Assembly (NCBI GenBank): GCA_903871875.1
Contig: CAIQIR010000149.1
Coordinates: 1 to 64,000 of the forward strand
Reading direction: 5' to 3'
Source: an uncultured Schlesneria sp.
GTDB taxonomy: Bacteria; Planctomycetota; Planctomycetia; Planctomycetales; Planctomycetaceae
DNA: 64,000 bases
The translations under genes and the position numbers were made by a program. Within the stretch, counting starts at the first letter, position 1. The number at the start of each line of letters is the position of its first letter. The notes under the pieces are model-generated. The model made no database searches. It was not told the origin of the DNA and saw only the letters and a program-made list of their open reading frames with translations. Positions 10,529 to 20,756 of the stretch are shown one piece after another.

Positions 10529-12110
10529 CAACAGCCACCGCGGGCAATTGCAACGATTGCTCAATGAAGGCTTGCCAGAGGCCGTCGAGAGCGACGTTGC
10601 CGATCACGTGGCTGCATGTCCGGCATGCCAGCGGGAACTCGAGTCGCTGGCGGCCGCTCAAAACTGGTGGACGGAAGCGAGTCAACGGCTAAGCAACAAT
10701 GCGGCGGACGTGGGCTCGTTGCACATGGGTGCCATCGATCGAAATGCAGCGGGGCAGATCAAACCGCTGACAGATTGGACATCCGAAGACGAGCCATTGA
10801 GAAAAAACGCTCAGTCACTGGGTGGATCGAATGCGCCGAGCGACCTGTTCGACGATGTCTATGCCACCGATTTCGCCGTCGATTTTCTCGAACCGAGCGA
10901 CGATCCCTCGGTACTCGGGCGATTGGGTGAGTATGAAATCGTTGAGGTGATCGGGCGGGGCGGCATGGGGATCGTTCTGAAGGGCTTTCAAAAGGAACTC
11001 CATCGGTTCGTGGCCGTCAAAGTCTTGTCACCGCACTTGTCGACGAGCGGAGCCGCACGCCGCCGATTCGCTCGTGAAGCTCAAGCCACTGCGGCCGTGG
11101 TGAATCCCCACGTCATGGCCATTCATTCGGTGCACGCCAATTCCAAGTTGCCGTATCTGGTGATGCCATTCGTCGCGTGTGAATCGCTGCAACAGCGACT
11201 TGACCGTCAGGGACCGCTGGACTTGAAAGACGTATTGAGGATTGGCACGCAAGCGGCGATCGGCCTGGCTGCCGCTCATGCGCAGGGACTGGTCCACCGC
11301 GATGTGAAACCGGCCAATATCTTGTTGGAAACGAATGTCGACCGCGTGATGTTGACTGATTTCGGCCTGGCCCGTGCTGTGGACGATGCGACGTTGACGC
11401 GAACGGGTGTGATTGCCGGGACGCCGCAGTATATGTCGCCCGAACAAGCGAACGGAGACGCGGTCGATCACCGTTCCGACTTGTTCAGTTTAGGAAGCGT
11501 GCTCTACGCGATGTGTACGGCTCGCCCGCCGTTTCGCGCGGAGACAACATTCGGAGTGCTGCGGCGAATTCGCGAGACCGATCCCCGGCCCATCCGCGAG
11601 ATCAATCCCGACATCCCCGCTTGGCTCGAACAGATCACTTTCACACTGTTAGCGAAGAATCCGGAAAAACGCCTTTCCACAGCAACCGAAGTTGCGGCAT
11701 TGATGGAGCAATGCCTTGCGCATGTGCAGCAACCGACGACGGTGCCGTTGCCTGTCACAGCGACATGCGCTCGTCCGGCCATCGAGATTCGCCATTCCAT
11801 TTCCGCCCGGAATCTGCCGGCGAGATCGTATTGGGCGTTGCTCGTTGTTGCCGTCGTGGTCGTGATGGGAGCGTTGATGCGGTGGCCTCGCACGCAGCCG
11901 GAATCCGGCGAAATACGATCGCCCACATCCATGGGAACAACCAACGGCGTGGAAGCTGTTGGCAAATCAATTCCGGTGACGGACACGCTCGACCCCACGT
12001 TTGAATGGGATCAAACACAACTCGAACTTAACGGGGTCGATCGCACGCTGAAACAGTTGGAAATGAACGTGTTGTCAGAAATGGACGACGAAGACAAATC
12101 CGGTCGTTAA
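10515..12110 (+). CDS. Membrane Ser/Thr protein kinase with zinc-finger-like N-terminus
   Basis: This is a kinase of 531 residues. Near residues 27-40 is an anti-sigma-like HVAACPACQREL segment (H-x3-C-x2-C), which may bind zinc and touch the partner sigma factor. The Hanks-type kinase domain starts near 138 (YEIVEVIGRGGMG), with the VAVKVL lysine, HRDVKPANILL near 261, DFGLA, and GTPQYMSPEQ. One membrane helix lies at about 438-455 (YWALLVVAVVVVMGALMRW), leaving a short extracytoplasmic tail of about 75 residues. The gene starts inside the end of the sigma-factor gene. The anti-sigma/kinase link is inferred from domain order and coupling. Confidence 0.93.
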   Translation: MKPCNNSHRGQLQRLLNEGLPEAVESDVADHVAACPACQRELESLAAAQNWWTEASQRLSNNAADVGSLHMGAIDRNAAGQIKPLTDWTSEDEPLRKNAQSLGGSNAPSDLFDDVYATDFAVDFLEPSDDPSVLGRLGEYEIVEVIGRGGMGIVLKGFQKELHRFVAVKVLSPHLSTSGAARRRFAREAQATAAVVNPHVMAIHSVHANSKLPYLVMPFVACESLQQRLDRQGPLDLKDVLRIGTQAAIGLAAAHAQGLVHRDVKPANILLETNVDRVMLTDFGLARAVDDATLTRTGVIAGTPQYMSPEQANGDAVDHRSDLFSLGSVLYAMCTARPPFRAETTFGVLRRIRETDPRPIREINPDIPAWLEQITFTLLAKNPEKRLSTATEVAALMEQCLAHVQQPTTVPLPVTATCARPAIEIRHSISARNLPARSYWALLVVAVVVVMGALMRWPRTQPESGEIRSPTSMGTTNGVEAVGKSIPVTDTLDPTFEWDQTQLELNGVDRTLKQLEMNVLSEMDDEDKSGR

Positions 12111-12147
12111 CAAAAAAATGCTCAATCATTCCATTGGGAGAATGGCG

Positions 12148-13674
12148 ATGGCCAAGAAATATCAAAGTGGTTCCTGGTGGATGGCCGCGCTGTCGATAGG
12201 CCTTTGTCTGGATGTCGCGTCTGGACAGCAGCCCGAATTTCCACGGCGATCGCCGTCAGCGTCGGAATCGCCGGGAGTTCCGATTCTCACCGCCGCACCT
12301 GGGCGCCCCGATGATGACGAACCGACAATACCATCCAGCGCAACTCAAGACGCAAAGGCAAAGGATGTCACTGATTCCGGCAAAACGCCGATACCGGATC
12401 GAGAACCGACGCTGAAAATCTTCGTTCTTGAAAATGCCGACGCCACTGACTGCGCGCGGATACTAAACGAACTTTCTTTTCGTTTCATCACAAAAATCGT
12501 CGCGGATCCCAGAAAAAATTCATTGATTGTCGAATCCTGGGAAACCCAGGAACTTCGCAAAATGGAGGCGATTCTGCAGATGCTAGATGAGACTCCCACG
12601 AAGGCAAGGCGAGTCACGGAACGAACGGAGTCGGACTCGCCTCCAACGAGCGCGAGATTATCGTCAGATACGGACCGTGGACAGAACGTCAACTCGTCGG
12701 TGATGGTCGACGTCGGCGACAAACGGGAAGCTCGAAAGCGGATCGAACAGCTCCTTCAAAAAGAGGCGAAGGCGGCGGAACTCGCAGAGCAGATCCGAAT
12801 TCGTTCAAAAGAAGAAGGCATCGAACCGTCGCAGTTGGATCAGATTCGACGAGAGCTCCATGAGACGCTCACCGGCGCGATTGCCGTCAAATTCCAGCTC
12901 GAACAAATGCAGCTTAATGCCTTGGAAGAGCGGATTGTCCGTCTCAAAACACAGATCGCCCGCCGTACAGCCTCGGTCAAACAAATCGTCGAACGTCGCG
13001 CTCGTGAATTGATCGAAGGAGACGCTTCGCGATGGACTCCGAATGAACCCGATGCGACACAGACTTCCACGACGAAAGCGGCGGAAACGAAACAGTCAGC
13101 GGTCGTTGAACCTGCTGAGGCAAACACCGTTTCTCGTCAAGACTCCCCAGTGGCATCCAAGGGCCAACGAATGCCGGCAGACACAGAAGACCGTCATTCT
13201 GGCCTGTCTTCGGCTCAAGTCCCCTTCTCAAGTTATCAAGATTTTGCCTCAAAGCTATCGACGATGAATCGGGACGTGAGGCAAGCGGAAGAGCAACTGA
13301 GGCGGATGACATTAGCTGCTCAAGCCGGAGGGGCTACGAAGGTAGAACTGTTGAAAGCCAGTAACCATGTCGAAGACGCCATCCGCAATCGAAAGCTGAT
13401 CCAAGAGGAATACGCCGCCACCATGAAAGACCTCGCATTGCAGGTCGAAGGTGCGCGAGCGGACCTGGAAAATGCGCAGGAATCGTATGATCGACTTGTT
13501 AAATCAGGTGTGGTTCCAGAACGGGCAATTATCGAGGCAAAATCAGCGTTGGTACGAGCGAAAACCCCTTTGGAACGTCTCAAGCTTCGATATGAACTCT
13601 ATCAGAAAGCGGGCGACGGGCTGAAACCGAATGTGGGGTCGGAGGCTCCGCTGCCAAGCGACGACGGGCGGTAA
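12148..13674 (+). CDS. Secreted coiled-coil protein with secretin-N (NolW-like) domain
   Basis: This protein of about 508 residues has an N-terminal signal peptide (SWWMAALSIGLCLDVASGQ). Residues about 88-150 (TLKIFVLENADATDCARIL ... ADPRKNSLIVESWETQELR ... AILQMLDE) look like the short secretin N-domain (NolW-like) that builds rings in secretins. The rest is charged and helical, with heptad-like Glu/Lys/Leu patterns predicting coiled coils near 190-280 and 370-490, and no secretin barrel. GGGAG upstream fits ATG 12148 better than 12142. It follows the sigma-kinase pair by 37 bases and probably belongs to the same operon. Its function is unknown. It may be a periplasmic sensor or effector of the kinase, which is inference. 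Confidence 0.75.
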   Translation: MAKKYQSGSWWMAALSIGLCLDVASGQQPEFPRRSPSASESPGVPILTAAPGRPDDDEPTIPSSATQDAKAKDVTDSGKTPIPDREPTLKIFVLENADATDCARILNELSFRFITKIVADPRKNSLIVESWETQELRKMEAILQMLDETPTKARRVTERTESDSPPTSARLSSDTDRGQNVNSSVMVDVGDKREARKRIEQLLQKEAKAAELAEQIRIRSKEEGIEPSQLDQIRRELHETLTGAIAVKFQLEQMQLNALEERIVRLKTQIARRTASVKQIVERRARELIEGDASRWTPNEPDATQTSTTKAAETKQSAVVEPAEANTVSRQDSPVASKGQRMPADTEDRHSGLSSAQVPFSSYQDFASKLSTMNRDVRQAEEQLRRMTLAAQAGGATKVELLKASNHVEDAIRNRKLIQEEYAATMKDLALQVEGARADLENAQESYDRLVKSGVVPERAIIEAKSALVRAKTPLERLKLRYELYQKAGDGLKPNVGSEAPLPSDDGR

Positions 13675-13965
13675 TAGGTCGCGTTGTCACGAGGCCCGAT
13701 TCTGACGGCACACGGATCTCCCCTGATCAGCACTCATGACGACATGAAAAGTGATTGGCGAAAATCGGAGCGAATTCGTGTTCCAAATCGGGATTGGCCG
13801 AGAAATCGTGTTGAGACCTGCGTGGAATGATTTCTCGCCTGAGCGGATAGCAAAAACCCTGCTGGACAACGGCATCCGTCCTCGTGGATTTCGCGCGGCC
13901 TGACAGATGGCTTGCGGGGGCATTTCATGGTATGAATGACAGACTGAATTCATGAGGTGTCTGTC

Positions 13966-16872
13966 ATGGTTCGATTTCGTTTTTGTGTTTTGGCGATGGC
14001 CGTCTGTTGGCCGGGAATTCTTCCGGCGGATGACGGTCCCTCTTTGCCACCCGCCGCCCAGATCGGAGTGGACTTCGTCCGCGATATTCAACCGATTTTT
14101 CGCGAGCATTGCCTCAAATGTCATGGTGCGACCAAGCAGCGTGGCGATCTGCGTCTCGATCTCCAATCCGCGGCGATGAAGGGGGGCGAGAGCTTTGCCC
14201 CGGCGATCATTCCCGGCAAAGGCGAAGAAAGTCCACTGGTTCGCGTCACGGCCGGACTGGTGGACGGCATGCAAATGCCGCCTGAAGGGGAAAACCGCCT
14301 TTCCGCTCAGGAAATCGGCTTGCTGCGTGCGTGGATCGATCAAGGAGCCAAATGGCCCGTCGACACGACCGAAGTGAGCGACAAGCCCCACTGGTCTTTT
14401 CTTCCGCTGAGTCGACCTGTGGTTCCTTCCGTTTCGGACGCTGGTTCCGGTTGGTCAAGAAATCAGGTTGACCACTTTATTACCGCAACCCTGGAAGAAG
14501 TCGAGCGGGCGAGTTCGAACGGAAACGCCTCTCCGCTTCACCCCTCCGAGGAAGCGACCCGCGCGATCTTGATTCGTCGCTTGATGTTCGACCTGATCGG
14601 GCTTCCGCCGACCCCAGAAGAGAAGACCGAATTCCTCGCCGATGCACGTCCCGATGCATTTGAACGTCTGGTCGATCGCCTGTTGGCATCCCCTCATTTT
14701 GGCGAGCGTTGGGCTCGACATTGGCTGGATGTCGTGAGGTTTGCCGAAAGCGATGGATTTGAGACCAATCAACCTCGACGAAATGCCTGGCCCTATCGCG
14801 ACTATGTGATTTCCGCCTTCAACGACGACAAGCCGTTCGACAAGTTTTTGTTCGAACAACTGGCGGGCGACTCGATCGGCGTCGACGAGGCAACTGGATT
14901 CCTCGTGGGCGGTGCGGTGGATCGAGTGAAAAGTCCTGATCCCGTCCTCACCGCGCAACAACGCGCCGATGAGTTGCACGATATGGTCAGTACGACAGGC
15001 AGCGCGTTCTTTGGACTGACGGTCGGCTGTGCCCGCTGCCACAATCACAAATTCGATCCGATTTCGCAGACAGATTATTACTCGATAAAAGCGGTCCTTT
15101 CTGGTGTCCAGCACGGGGAACGACCGCTGAAGGCGGCCGATTTCGATCACCGTCAGCAACTGGCGGAGCAGCTGCGAGGCGAGTTGGAGCGGATTGATCG
15201 GGAACTGAGCCGATTTGAGCCGCTGGCCTCTGTGGCCGACGACGGCACATCAGAACGCCAACCCGATCCCGACCATCGCCCCCGATGGCGAGCTGCGGTT
15301 CACCGTCAGGCGAACGTCGAACGGATCCTTCCTACGCGGGCTCGCTACTTGAGATTCGTGATCGAAGCAACCACGGGCAGCGAACCGTGTCTCGACGAAC
15401 TCGAAGTCTTTACGACGTCTGAAGGCCCGACATCCCCGTCCCGGAATGTGGCGCTCGCGAGCGTGGGGACCCGCGTGACTTCGTCATCGAACTTACCGGG
15501 ACACGACATTCATCAGCTGAAATTCATCCACGACGGACGTTATGGCAATTCAGCCAGTTGGATTTCGAATGAGCCGGAGCGAGGCTGGATTCAACTGGAA
15601 TTTGTGACCCCGGTCGAAATCGACCGCATCGTCTGGAGTCGCGATCGACCAGAAGAGGGTCAGTTTCAAGATCGAATTCCGACGAAATACCGGATCGAAG
15701 CCGGCATGACGTTGGATTCCCTGCGGCTGGTTGCCTCCTCAGCCGATCGCCGGCCCTTCGATCGAAATCGACCGCAGACTTCCGAGCCCAATTTTGAAGG
15801 TCTCGATCCCGATGAGCAACGACTTGTCGACCAACTTGTCATGCAACGCAAATCGTTGCGTGAACGACTAGAAAAGCGATCTGACGCACCGGTGGCCTAT
15901 GCCGGAAGATTCGTCCAACCCGATCCGACGCATCGGCTGCATCGCGGCGACCCGCTGCAACCCAAAGAGCTGACACCGCCCGCGGCACTGAATGCGTTTG
16001 GCACAGCCTGGCAATTACCGTCCGATGCTCCCGAAGCGGAACGCCGTCGCTTGCTGGCCAACTGGATCAACGACTCACATCATCCGTTGACGGCGCGTGT
16101 CATGGCGAACCGGTTGTGGCATTTTCACTTTGGACAAGGGATCGTGACAACTCCCAGCGACTTCGGACGAAATGGGGCCGTGCCGTCGCATCAAGAATTG
16201 CTGGATTGGCTGGCCAGCGAATTGCGCGAGGGGGGCTCTCCCAAGCGTCTTCACCGATTGATCGTCACCTCAGCCGCCTATCGGCAGTCGAGCGAATCAC
16301 GGGCCGAGGGATCGCAAGTCGATGCCGGAACGCGGTTATTATGGCGATTTCCACCGCGACGGCTGGAGGCGGAACCGATTCGTGATGCCATTCTGACGGT
16401 CAGTGGCAATCTGGACGATCGCATGTACGGGGCGGGATTCGATCTGTTTGAACCGAACACGAACTACGTCAAAGTCTATCAATCAAAACAGCAATGGGGA
16501 CCGGCCGAATGGCGGCGGATGATCTATCAATCGAAGCCCCGGATGCAACTCGATGAAATCTTCGGTCAATTTGATTGCCCTGACGCGGGCCAAATATCGC
16601 CCAAACGAACGTCATCGATCACCGCGTTACAGGCACTGAACCTGTTGAACAGCGGATTCATGGTGCAGCAATCCACCCTCTTCGCAACCCGCCTGGCGAC
16701 ACAAGCGGGTGACGACGCGGCCCATCAAGTCCAGCTGGCGTTCTCGCTCGCTTTTCAACGGGAACCGTCCCCCAGTGAACTGGCCGCCGCGGTCGATTTG
16801 GTTCAGCAACATGGACTGCCCGCTTTTTGCCGGGCGCTCTTCAATGCCAACGAGTTCTTATTCGTGTTTTGA
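13966..16872 (+). CDS. PSD1-type planctomycete cytochrome c protein (PSCyt1-DUF1549-DUF1553) with discoidin-like insert
   Basis: This secreted protein of 968 residues has a signal peptide followed by a PSCyt1 domain (VDFVRDIQPIFREHCLKCHG; heme motif CLKCH at 49-53). Next is DUF1549 with ASPHFGERWARHWLDVVRF and a second CxxCH (CARCH, 355-359). Near 458-580 there is an insertion resembling a galactose-binding/F5-8C fold (RYLRFVIEATTGSEP ... WISNEPERGWIQLEF). DUF1553 closes the protein (HPLTARVMANRLWHFHFGQG; EAEPIRDAILTVSGNLD). ATG 13966 has GAGGTG 6 bases upstream. The function of this large planctomycete family is not established; extracytoplasmic redox or polysaccharide roles have been proposed. 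The usual DUF1501 partner gene does not follow; mutL does. Confidence 0.93.
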   Translation: MVRFRFCVLAMAVCWPGILPADDGPSLPPAAQIGVDFVRDIQPIFREHCLKCHGATKQRGDLRLDLQSAAMKGGESFAPAIIPGKGEESPLVRVTAGLVDGMQMPPEGENRLSAQEIGLLRAWIDQGAKWPVDTTEVSDKPHWSFLPLSRPVVPSVSDAGSGWSRNQVDHFITATLEEVERASSNGNASPLHPSEEATRAILIRRLMFDLIGLPPTPEEKTEFLADARPDAFERLVDRLLASPHFGERWARHWLDVVRFAESDGFETNQPRRNAWPYRDYVISAFNDDKPFDKFLFEQLAGDSIGVDEATGFLVGGAVDRVKSPDPVLTAQQRADELHDMVSTTGSAFFGLTVGCARCHNHKFDPISQTDYYSIKAVLSGVQHGERPLKAADFDHRQQLAEQLRGELERIDRELSRFEPLASVADDGTSERQPDPDHRPRWRAAVHRQANVERILPTRARYLRFVIEATTGSEPCLDELEVFTTSEGPTSPSRNVALASVGTRVTSSSNLPGHDIHQLKFIHDGRYGNSASWISNEPERGWIQLEFVTPVEIDRIVWSRDRPEEGQFQDRIPTKYRIEAGMTLDSLRLVASSADRRPFDRNRPQTSEPNFEGLDPDEQRLVDQLVMQRKSLRERLEKRSDAPVAYAGRFVQPDPTHRLHRGDPLQPKELTPPAALNAFGTAWQLPSDAPEAERRRLLANWINDSHHPLTARVMANRLWHFHFGQGIVTTPSDFGRNGAVPSHQELLDWLASELREGGSPKRLHRLIVTSAAYRQSSESRAEGSQVDAGTRLLWRFPPRRLEAEPIRDAILTVSGNLDDRMYGAGFDLFEPNTNYVKVYQSKQQWGPAEWRRMIYQSKPRMQLDEIFGQFDCPDAGQISPKRTSSITALQALNLLNSGFMVQQSTLFATRLATQAGDDAAHQVQLAFSLAFQREPSPSELAAAVDLVQQHGLPAFCRALFNANEFLFVF

Positions 16873-16976
16873 GGCTGACGCTTCGAGTTTCGATCACTCG
16901 GCGGTATTCTATCGGGAATCGCTCCCTTGCGGTTTGTCCCATGAAGAGGCTTTGTTCCAAGGATCGGTCGTTCGCA

Positions 16977-18965
16977 ATGTCCCGCATTCACCAGCTTTCC
17001 ACCAGCGTCATCAACAAGATTGCCGCGGGGGAAGTGATCGAGCGACCGGCCAGTGTTGTCAAAGAACTGCTGGAAAACAGCGTGGATGCTTTGTCGACCC
17101 GCATCGAAGTCGACATCGTAGCCGGGGGCAGTGAACTGATTCGGATCGTCGACGACGGCGAAGGGATTCATCCAGACGATTTACTACTCTCGGTCTCTTC
17201 GCACGCCACCAGCAAAATTCAAAATGCCGACGATTTGTTCGGCGTCCAAACCATGGGATTTCGCGGCGAGGCTCTGGCATCCGTTGCCGAAGTCAGTCGC
17301 GTGCGAATTCGGTCTCGCCAGGCAGGTGAACCGCACGGTCGTGAATTGGTCGTCAATCTCGGGGAACTGGTGCCTCCACGCGAATGCGGGTGCCCTCACG
17401 GGACACAGATCGAAGTTCGCAACCTTTTCGAAAACACACCGGTCCGCCGCAAGTTTTTGAAAACGATGTCGACCGAATTCGGGCATATCAGCGAACAGTT
17501 CACCCGAGTCGCGCTCGCGAACCCCCGTTTGCACATGGTGCTGCGACACAACGACAAACTAGTGATGGAACTGCCGGCCTCGGCCAAGCCGTTGGACCGA
17601 TTGCAATTGTTCTTCGGAAACGACATTGCCGACGAACTGATTCCCGTGGAGTCGACGCAAGGAGGCGTCAGACTTTGGGGTTATGTCGGGCATCCGAATA
17701 CGTCAAAAGCCACCCGCAAGATGCAGTACCTGTTCTTGAATGGGCGTTGGATCACCGATCGTTCGCTGCTGCACGCGCTCACGGAAGCTTATCGAGGCCT
17801 GTTAATGGTCGGGCGTCAGCCGGTGGCCTTTCTGTTTATTGAACTCCCGCCCGATCGAGTGGACGTCAACGTTCATCCGACGAAAGTGGAAGTGCGATTT
17901 CAGGACAGCCAGCAGTTGTTTCGCCAATTGTTGGGAATGATCCGTTCGAAGTTCTTGAGCATGGATCTGCAAAGCCAGCTGCGGCTGCCGACGGCGCCCG
18001 TACCGGCATTCGGCACGCTGACCGGATTCGCTCCGCCGCCATCCCGGCCGCTGGAAAAACAACGCGAATTGCAGGAAGAGTTCTCCAATTTTGCCGCAGA
18101 TCGGATCGGTACGCGCGACTTCGACTCGTCCAGCAGTGGAACGACGCTGCTCGCGCCACCGCGAACCGCGGAACAGTCCTCGGTGTCCCTCGAGCCTTGG
18201 GAAATCGGGCAAGAAGTCCGTGATCATGAGTCTTCAGTCCTGAAAGAGACTCGCAGTGCCAATCCTGCTGCCGAGCTGGCAGCGGCCGCTGATTCGCATG
18301 ATCAAATGACCAGTGCCACGAATGTGGTTTCTGAAACAGCAGAGACCACACTGCCCCCCCCAACGCAAAACGCTGGCAGTGCTTACCGAGCGATGCAAGT
18401 GCATGACTGCTATCTTATTGTGGAAACTACCGAAGGTGTGACGGTCATCGACCAACATGCTTTGCACGAACGGATCATGTACGAACACCTGAGGGCTCGG
18501 GTTCTGGCGGGCTCGGTGGAATCCCAGCGATTGCTGGTCCCTCAACCCATCGAAGTGACCTCGAAGGAAGCAGCAACATTACTGGAACAAAGTGAATCTT
18601 TGGAACGAGCAGGCTTGGGTGTCGAAGATTTCGGAAATGGGACATTGATTGTGACCCGCTATCCGGCCATGCTCAGGAAAGTCGATCTGCAAGAACTGGT
18701 TCGCGATCTGATCGAGAAGTTGGAAGGCGGCGGTTCGGCCGGAGTGCAAACCTCGGCCCGTCGAGATATCCTCGACGAACTGCTGCATATGATGTCTTGT
18801 AAAGCCGCCGTCAAAGCAGGCCAGCGACTGTCACAGGAAGAAATCGAAAGTTTGTTGATGCAGCGTCATCTTGTCGATGACGCGCATCATTGCCCCCACG
18901 GCCGTCCGACGGCCCTGTCGCTGAGCCGCATGGAGCTCGACAGACAATTTGGTCGTTTAGGATAG
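16977..18965 (+). CDS. mutL: DNA mismatch repair protein MutL (endonuclease type)
   Basis: MutL is the GHKL ATPase that links MutS mismatch recognition to strand excision. This protein has about 662 residues. The N-terminus has IAAGEVIERPASVVKELLEN, VDDGEGI, TSKI and GFRGEALASV. The transducer domain contains the NVHPTKVEVRF motif. After a low-complexity linker (about 340-460), the C-terminal domain carries DQHALHERIMYE near 492, matching the DQHA-x2-E-x4-E metal site of nicking MutL proteins, and CPHGRPT near 639. It is therefore expected to nick DNA itself, as in bacteria lacking MutH. ATG 16977 begins MSRIHQLS. mutS is not in the window. Confidence 0.97.
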   Translation: MSRIHQLSTSVINKIAAGEVIERPASVVKELLENSVDALSTRIEVDIVAGGSELIRIVDDGEGIHPDDLLLSVSSHATSKIQNADDLFGVQTMGFRGEALASVAEVSRVRIRSRQAGEPHGRELVVNLGELVPPRECGCPHGTQIEVRNLFENTPVRRKFLKTMSTEFGHISEQFTRVALANPRLHMVLRHNDKLVMELPASAKPLDRLQLFFGNDIADELIPVESTQGGVRLWGYVGHPNTSKATRKMQYLFLNGRWITDRSLLHALTEAYRGLLMVGRQPVAFLFIELPPDRVDVNVHPTKVEVRFQDSQQLFRQLLGMIRSKFLSMDLQSQLRLPTAPVPAFGTLTGFAPPPSRPLEKQRELQEEFSNFAADRIGTRDFDSSSSGTTLLAPPRTAEQSSVSLEPWEIGQEVRDHESSVLKETRSANPAAELAAAADSHDQMTSATNVVSETAETTLPPPTQNAGSAYRAMQVHDCYLIVETTEGVTVIDQHALHERIMYEHLRARVLAGSVESQRLLVPQPIEVTSKEAATLLEQSESLERAGLGVEDFGNGTLIVTRYPAMLRKVDLQELVRDLIEKLEGGGSAGVQTSARRDILDELLHMMSCKAAVKAGQRLSQEEIESLLMQRHLVDDAHHCPHGRPTALSLSRMELDRQFGRLG

Positions 18966-19051
18966 AACCGCGTTGACCGTTTTTCGTGTTCTAAAGAAAC
19001 GAGAAATTCCCCACGGAAAGCGGAACGCTGAAAACTGAAAATTAATTTGTC

Positions 19052-20530
19052 ATGATTTGTGTTTCCATTGCCCGCACTCGTCACCGAATGGTGATCGCCG
19101 AACACCATGCCCTGGCTGAACGCGGTGCCAAACTTGTCGAACTTCGCATCGATTGGCTGTCGCGCGAACCTGACGTTCCTCGTTTGCTGAAAGATCGCCC
19201 GACACCGGTCGTCCTGACATGTCGACGCGTCCAAGATGGCGGCCGATGGCGGGGCTCTGAAGAAGTTCGCTTGCGATTGCTGCGAACGGCAATTGTCTCG
19301 GGGGTCGACTATGTCGACTTGGAAGATGACATTGCGAATTCGATCCCTCGCTACGGTAAAACCAAACGAATCATCAGCCATCACGATTTCAATGGGACGC
19401 CAGATCACATTGAAGAAATCTGGGCTGAAATCGCCGAGATGAAGCCCGACATCATCAAGCTGGTGACGCTGGCCAACTCGCCCAGCGATTGTGTCCGCGT
19501 ATTGAGGCTGGTGGAAAATGCCAGAATCCCGACGATTGCCTTTTGCATGGGTGAATTTGGCGTTTGGAGTCGCGTCGTTTGTGCGAAGCTGGGTGCCCCC
19601 TTCACTTATGCGGCATTCAGTCCTGATCGCGAAGTGGCGCCAGGACAGTTGTCATTTCAGGAAATGAAGGACGTTTATCACTACGAATCGATCAACGCCG
19701 ACACCCAATTGTTCGGAGTGATCGGCGATCCGATCGGACATAGCCTGAGTCCTCTGCTGCACAATCGGCTGATGCAAAGCATCGGATTCAACGGGGTCTA
19801 CGTGCCGATTCGCGTCGCACGTGATCAATTGTCGCGCACCCTCAACGACCTCGGCTCGCTGGATTTTCGGGGCTTGAGTGTCACGATCCCGCACAAGGAA
19901 GCGGTGCTGGCGAAGTTTCCTCGCTGCGAAGAGTTTGTTCGCCAAATCGGCGCGGCCAATACGCTGTTCCGTGGGACAGACAATACCTGGCAGTCGTACA
20001 ACACCGATTATCAAGCGGCATTGGATAGCGTGAAGCTGGGGCTTCCTTCTGGCGACACGCTGGAAGGAAAACGCGTCTTGCTGCTGGGAGCCGGTGGAGC
20101 GGCACGAGCAATCGGCATGGGAATCGCTCGCGCCGGGGGGGTGCTGGTCGTTTGTGGCCGAACTTCCGCTCGAGCCAAGGCACTCGCTGAAGAACTGCAT
20201 TGCCGACACGTCACGTGGGAAAACCGGGGATCTGAGTTCGCCGATATCCTGATTAACTGCACGCCGGTGGGCATGTACCCCAACATGGATGAAACACCGT
20301 TCCACGAGAACTGGTTGCGGGATGGCATGATTGTGTTTGACACAATCTACACGCCAGAGAATACGTTGCTGATCAAGCATGCCAAGACGCGAGGTTGTGC
20401 CACCGTTTCGGGGGTGGAAATGTTCATTCGACAGGCGGCGGCCCAATTCGAGCGATTCACCGGAAAATCGGCTCCTTTGGACACCCTGCGCGAGACTCTG
20501 CGGCTGGGGATTTCCGCAGCCCGGCGGTAA
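19052..20530 (+). CDS. aroDE: Bifunctional 3-dehydroquinate dehydratase / shikimate dehydrogenase
   Basis: This fusion of 492 residues covers shikimate-pathway steps 3 and 4. Residues 1 to about 215 form a type I dehydroquinase barrel: VELRIDWL, a HHDFNGTP active-site histidine, and DIIKLVTLAN with the likely Schiff-base lysine. Residues about 220-492 are shikimate dehydrogenase: VIGDPIGHSLSPLLHNRLM, SVTIPHKEAV with the catalytic lysine, NTDYQAAL, a GAGGAARAIGMGIA nucleotide loop, NCTPVGMYP, and a QAAAQFERFTG C-terminus. The same fusion is known in plants, Chlamydiae and planctomycetes. The enzyme is cytoplasmic, lies on the same strand as mutL and gyrA, and is separated from them by ordinary spacers. 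Confidence 0.95.
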   Translation: MICVSIARTRHRMVIAEHHALAERGAKLVELRIDWLSREPDVPRLLKDRPTPVVLTCRRVQDGGRWRGSEEVRLRLLRTAIVSGVDYVDLEDDIANSIPRYGKTKRIISHHDFNGTPDHIEEIWAEIAEMKPDIIKLVTLANSPSDCVRVLRLVENARIPTIAFCMGEFGVWSRVVCAKLGAPFTYAAFSPDREVAPGQLSFQEMKDVYHYESINADTQLFGVIGDPIGHSLSPLLHNRLMQSIGFNGVYVPIRVARDQLSRTLNDLGSLDFRGLSVTIPHKEAVLAKFPRCEEFVRQIGAANTLFRGTDNTWQSYNTDYQAALDSVKLGLPSGDTLEGKRVLLLGAGGAARAIGMGIARAGGVLVVCGRTSARAKALAEELHCRHVTWENRGSEFADILINCTPVGMYPNMDETPFHENWLRDGMIVFDTIYTPENTLLIKHAKTRGCATVSGVEMFIRQAAAQFERFTGKSAPLDTLRETLRLGISAARR

Positions 20531-20740
20531 GCGAAAAAACCCTGTTTTTCTTGGGGAATTCCCCCCTCTGAAACGGCTCGAGTCCGTTGAGAAACGACGG
20601 CCGTTCGGATATCCTTTCCGTTTCGTGAATTGCGGCCTCTGAGACTGCAAGACTGCTGTCCGAAATCCTTCACAGGACGTCAGTTCCGTTCAGCGTCGCT
20701 CGACCGAATCGAGCCTGTGCGGAACTGCTGATGTGCCTCC

Positions 20741-20756
20741 AAGGAGTCCTCGATTG
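20741..20756 (+). promoter_or_regulatory. gyrA ribosome-binding site and TTG start
   Basis: AAGGAG (20741-20746) lies 7 bases before TTG (20754-20756), which is in frame with gyrA. The upstream in-frame GTG at 20733 would put this ribosome site inside the coding region, so the TTG start is preferred. Confidence 0.75.
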
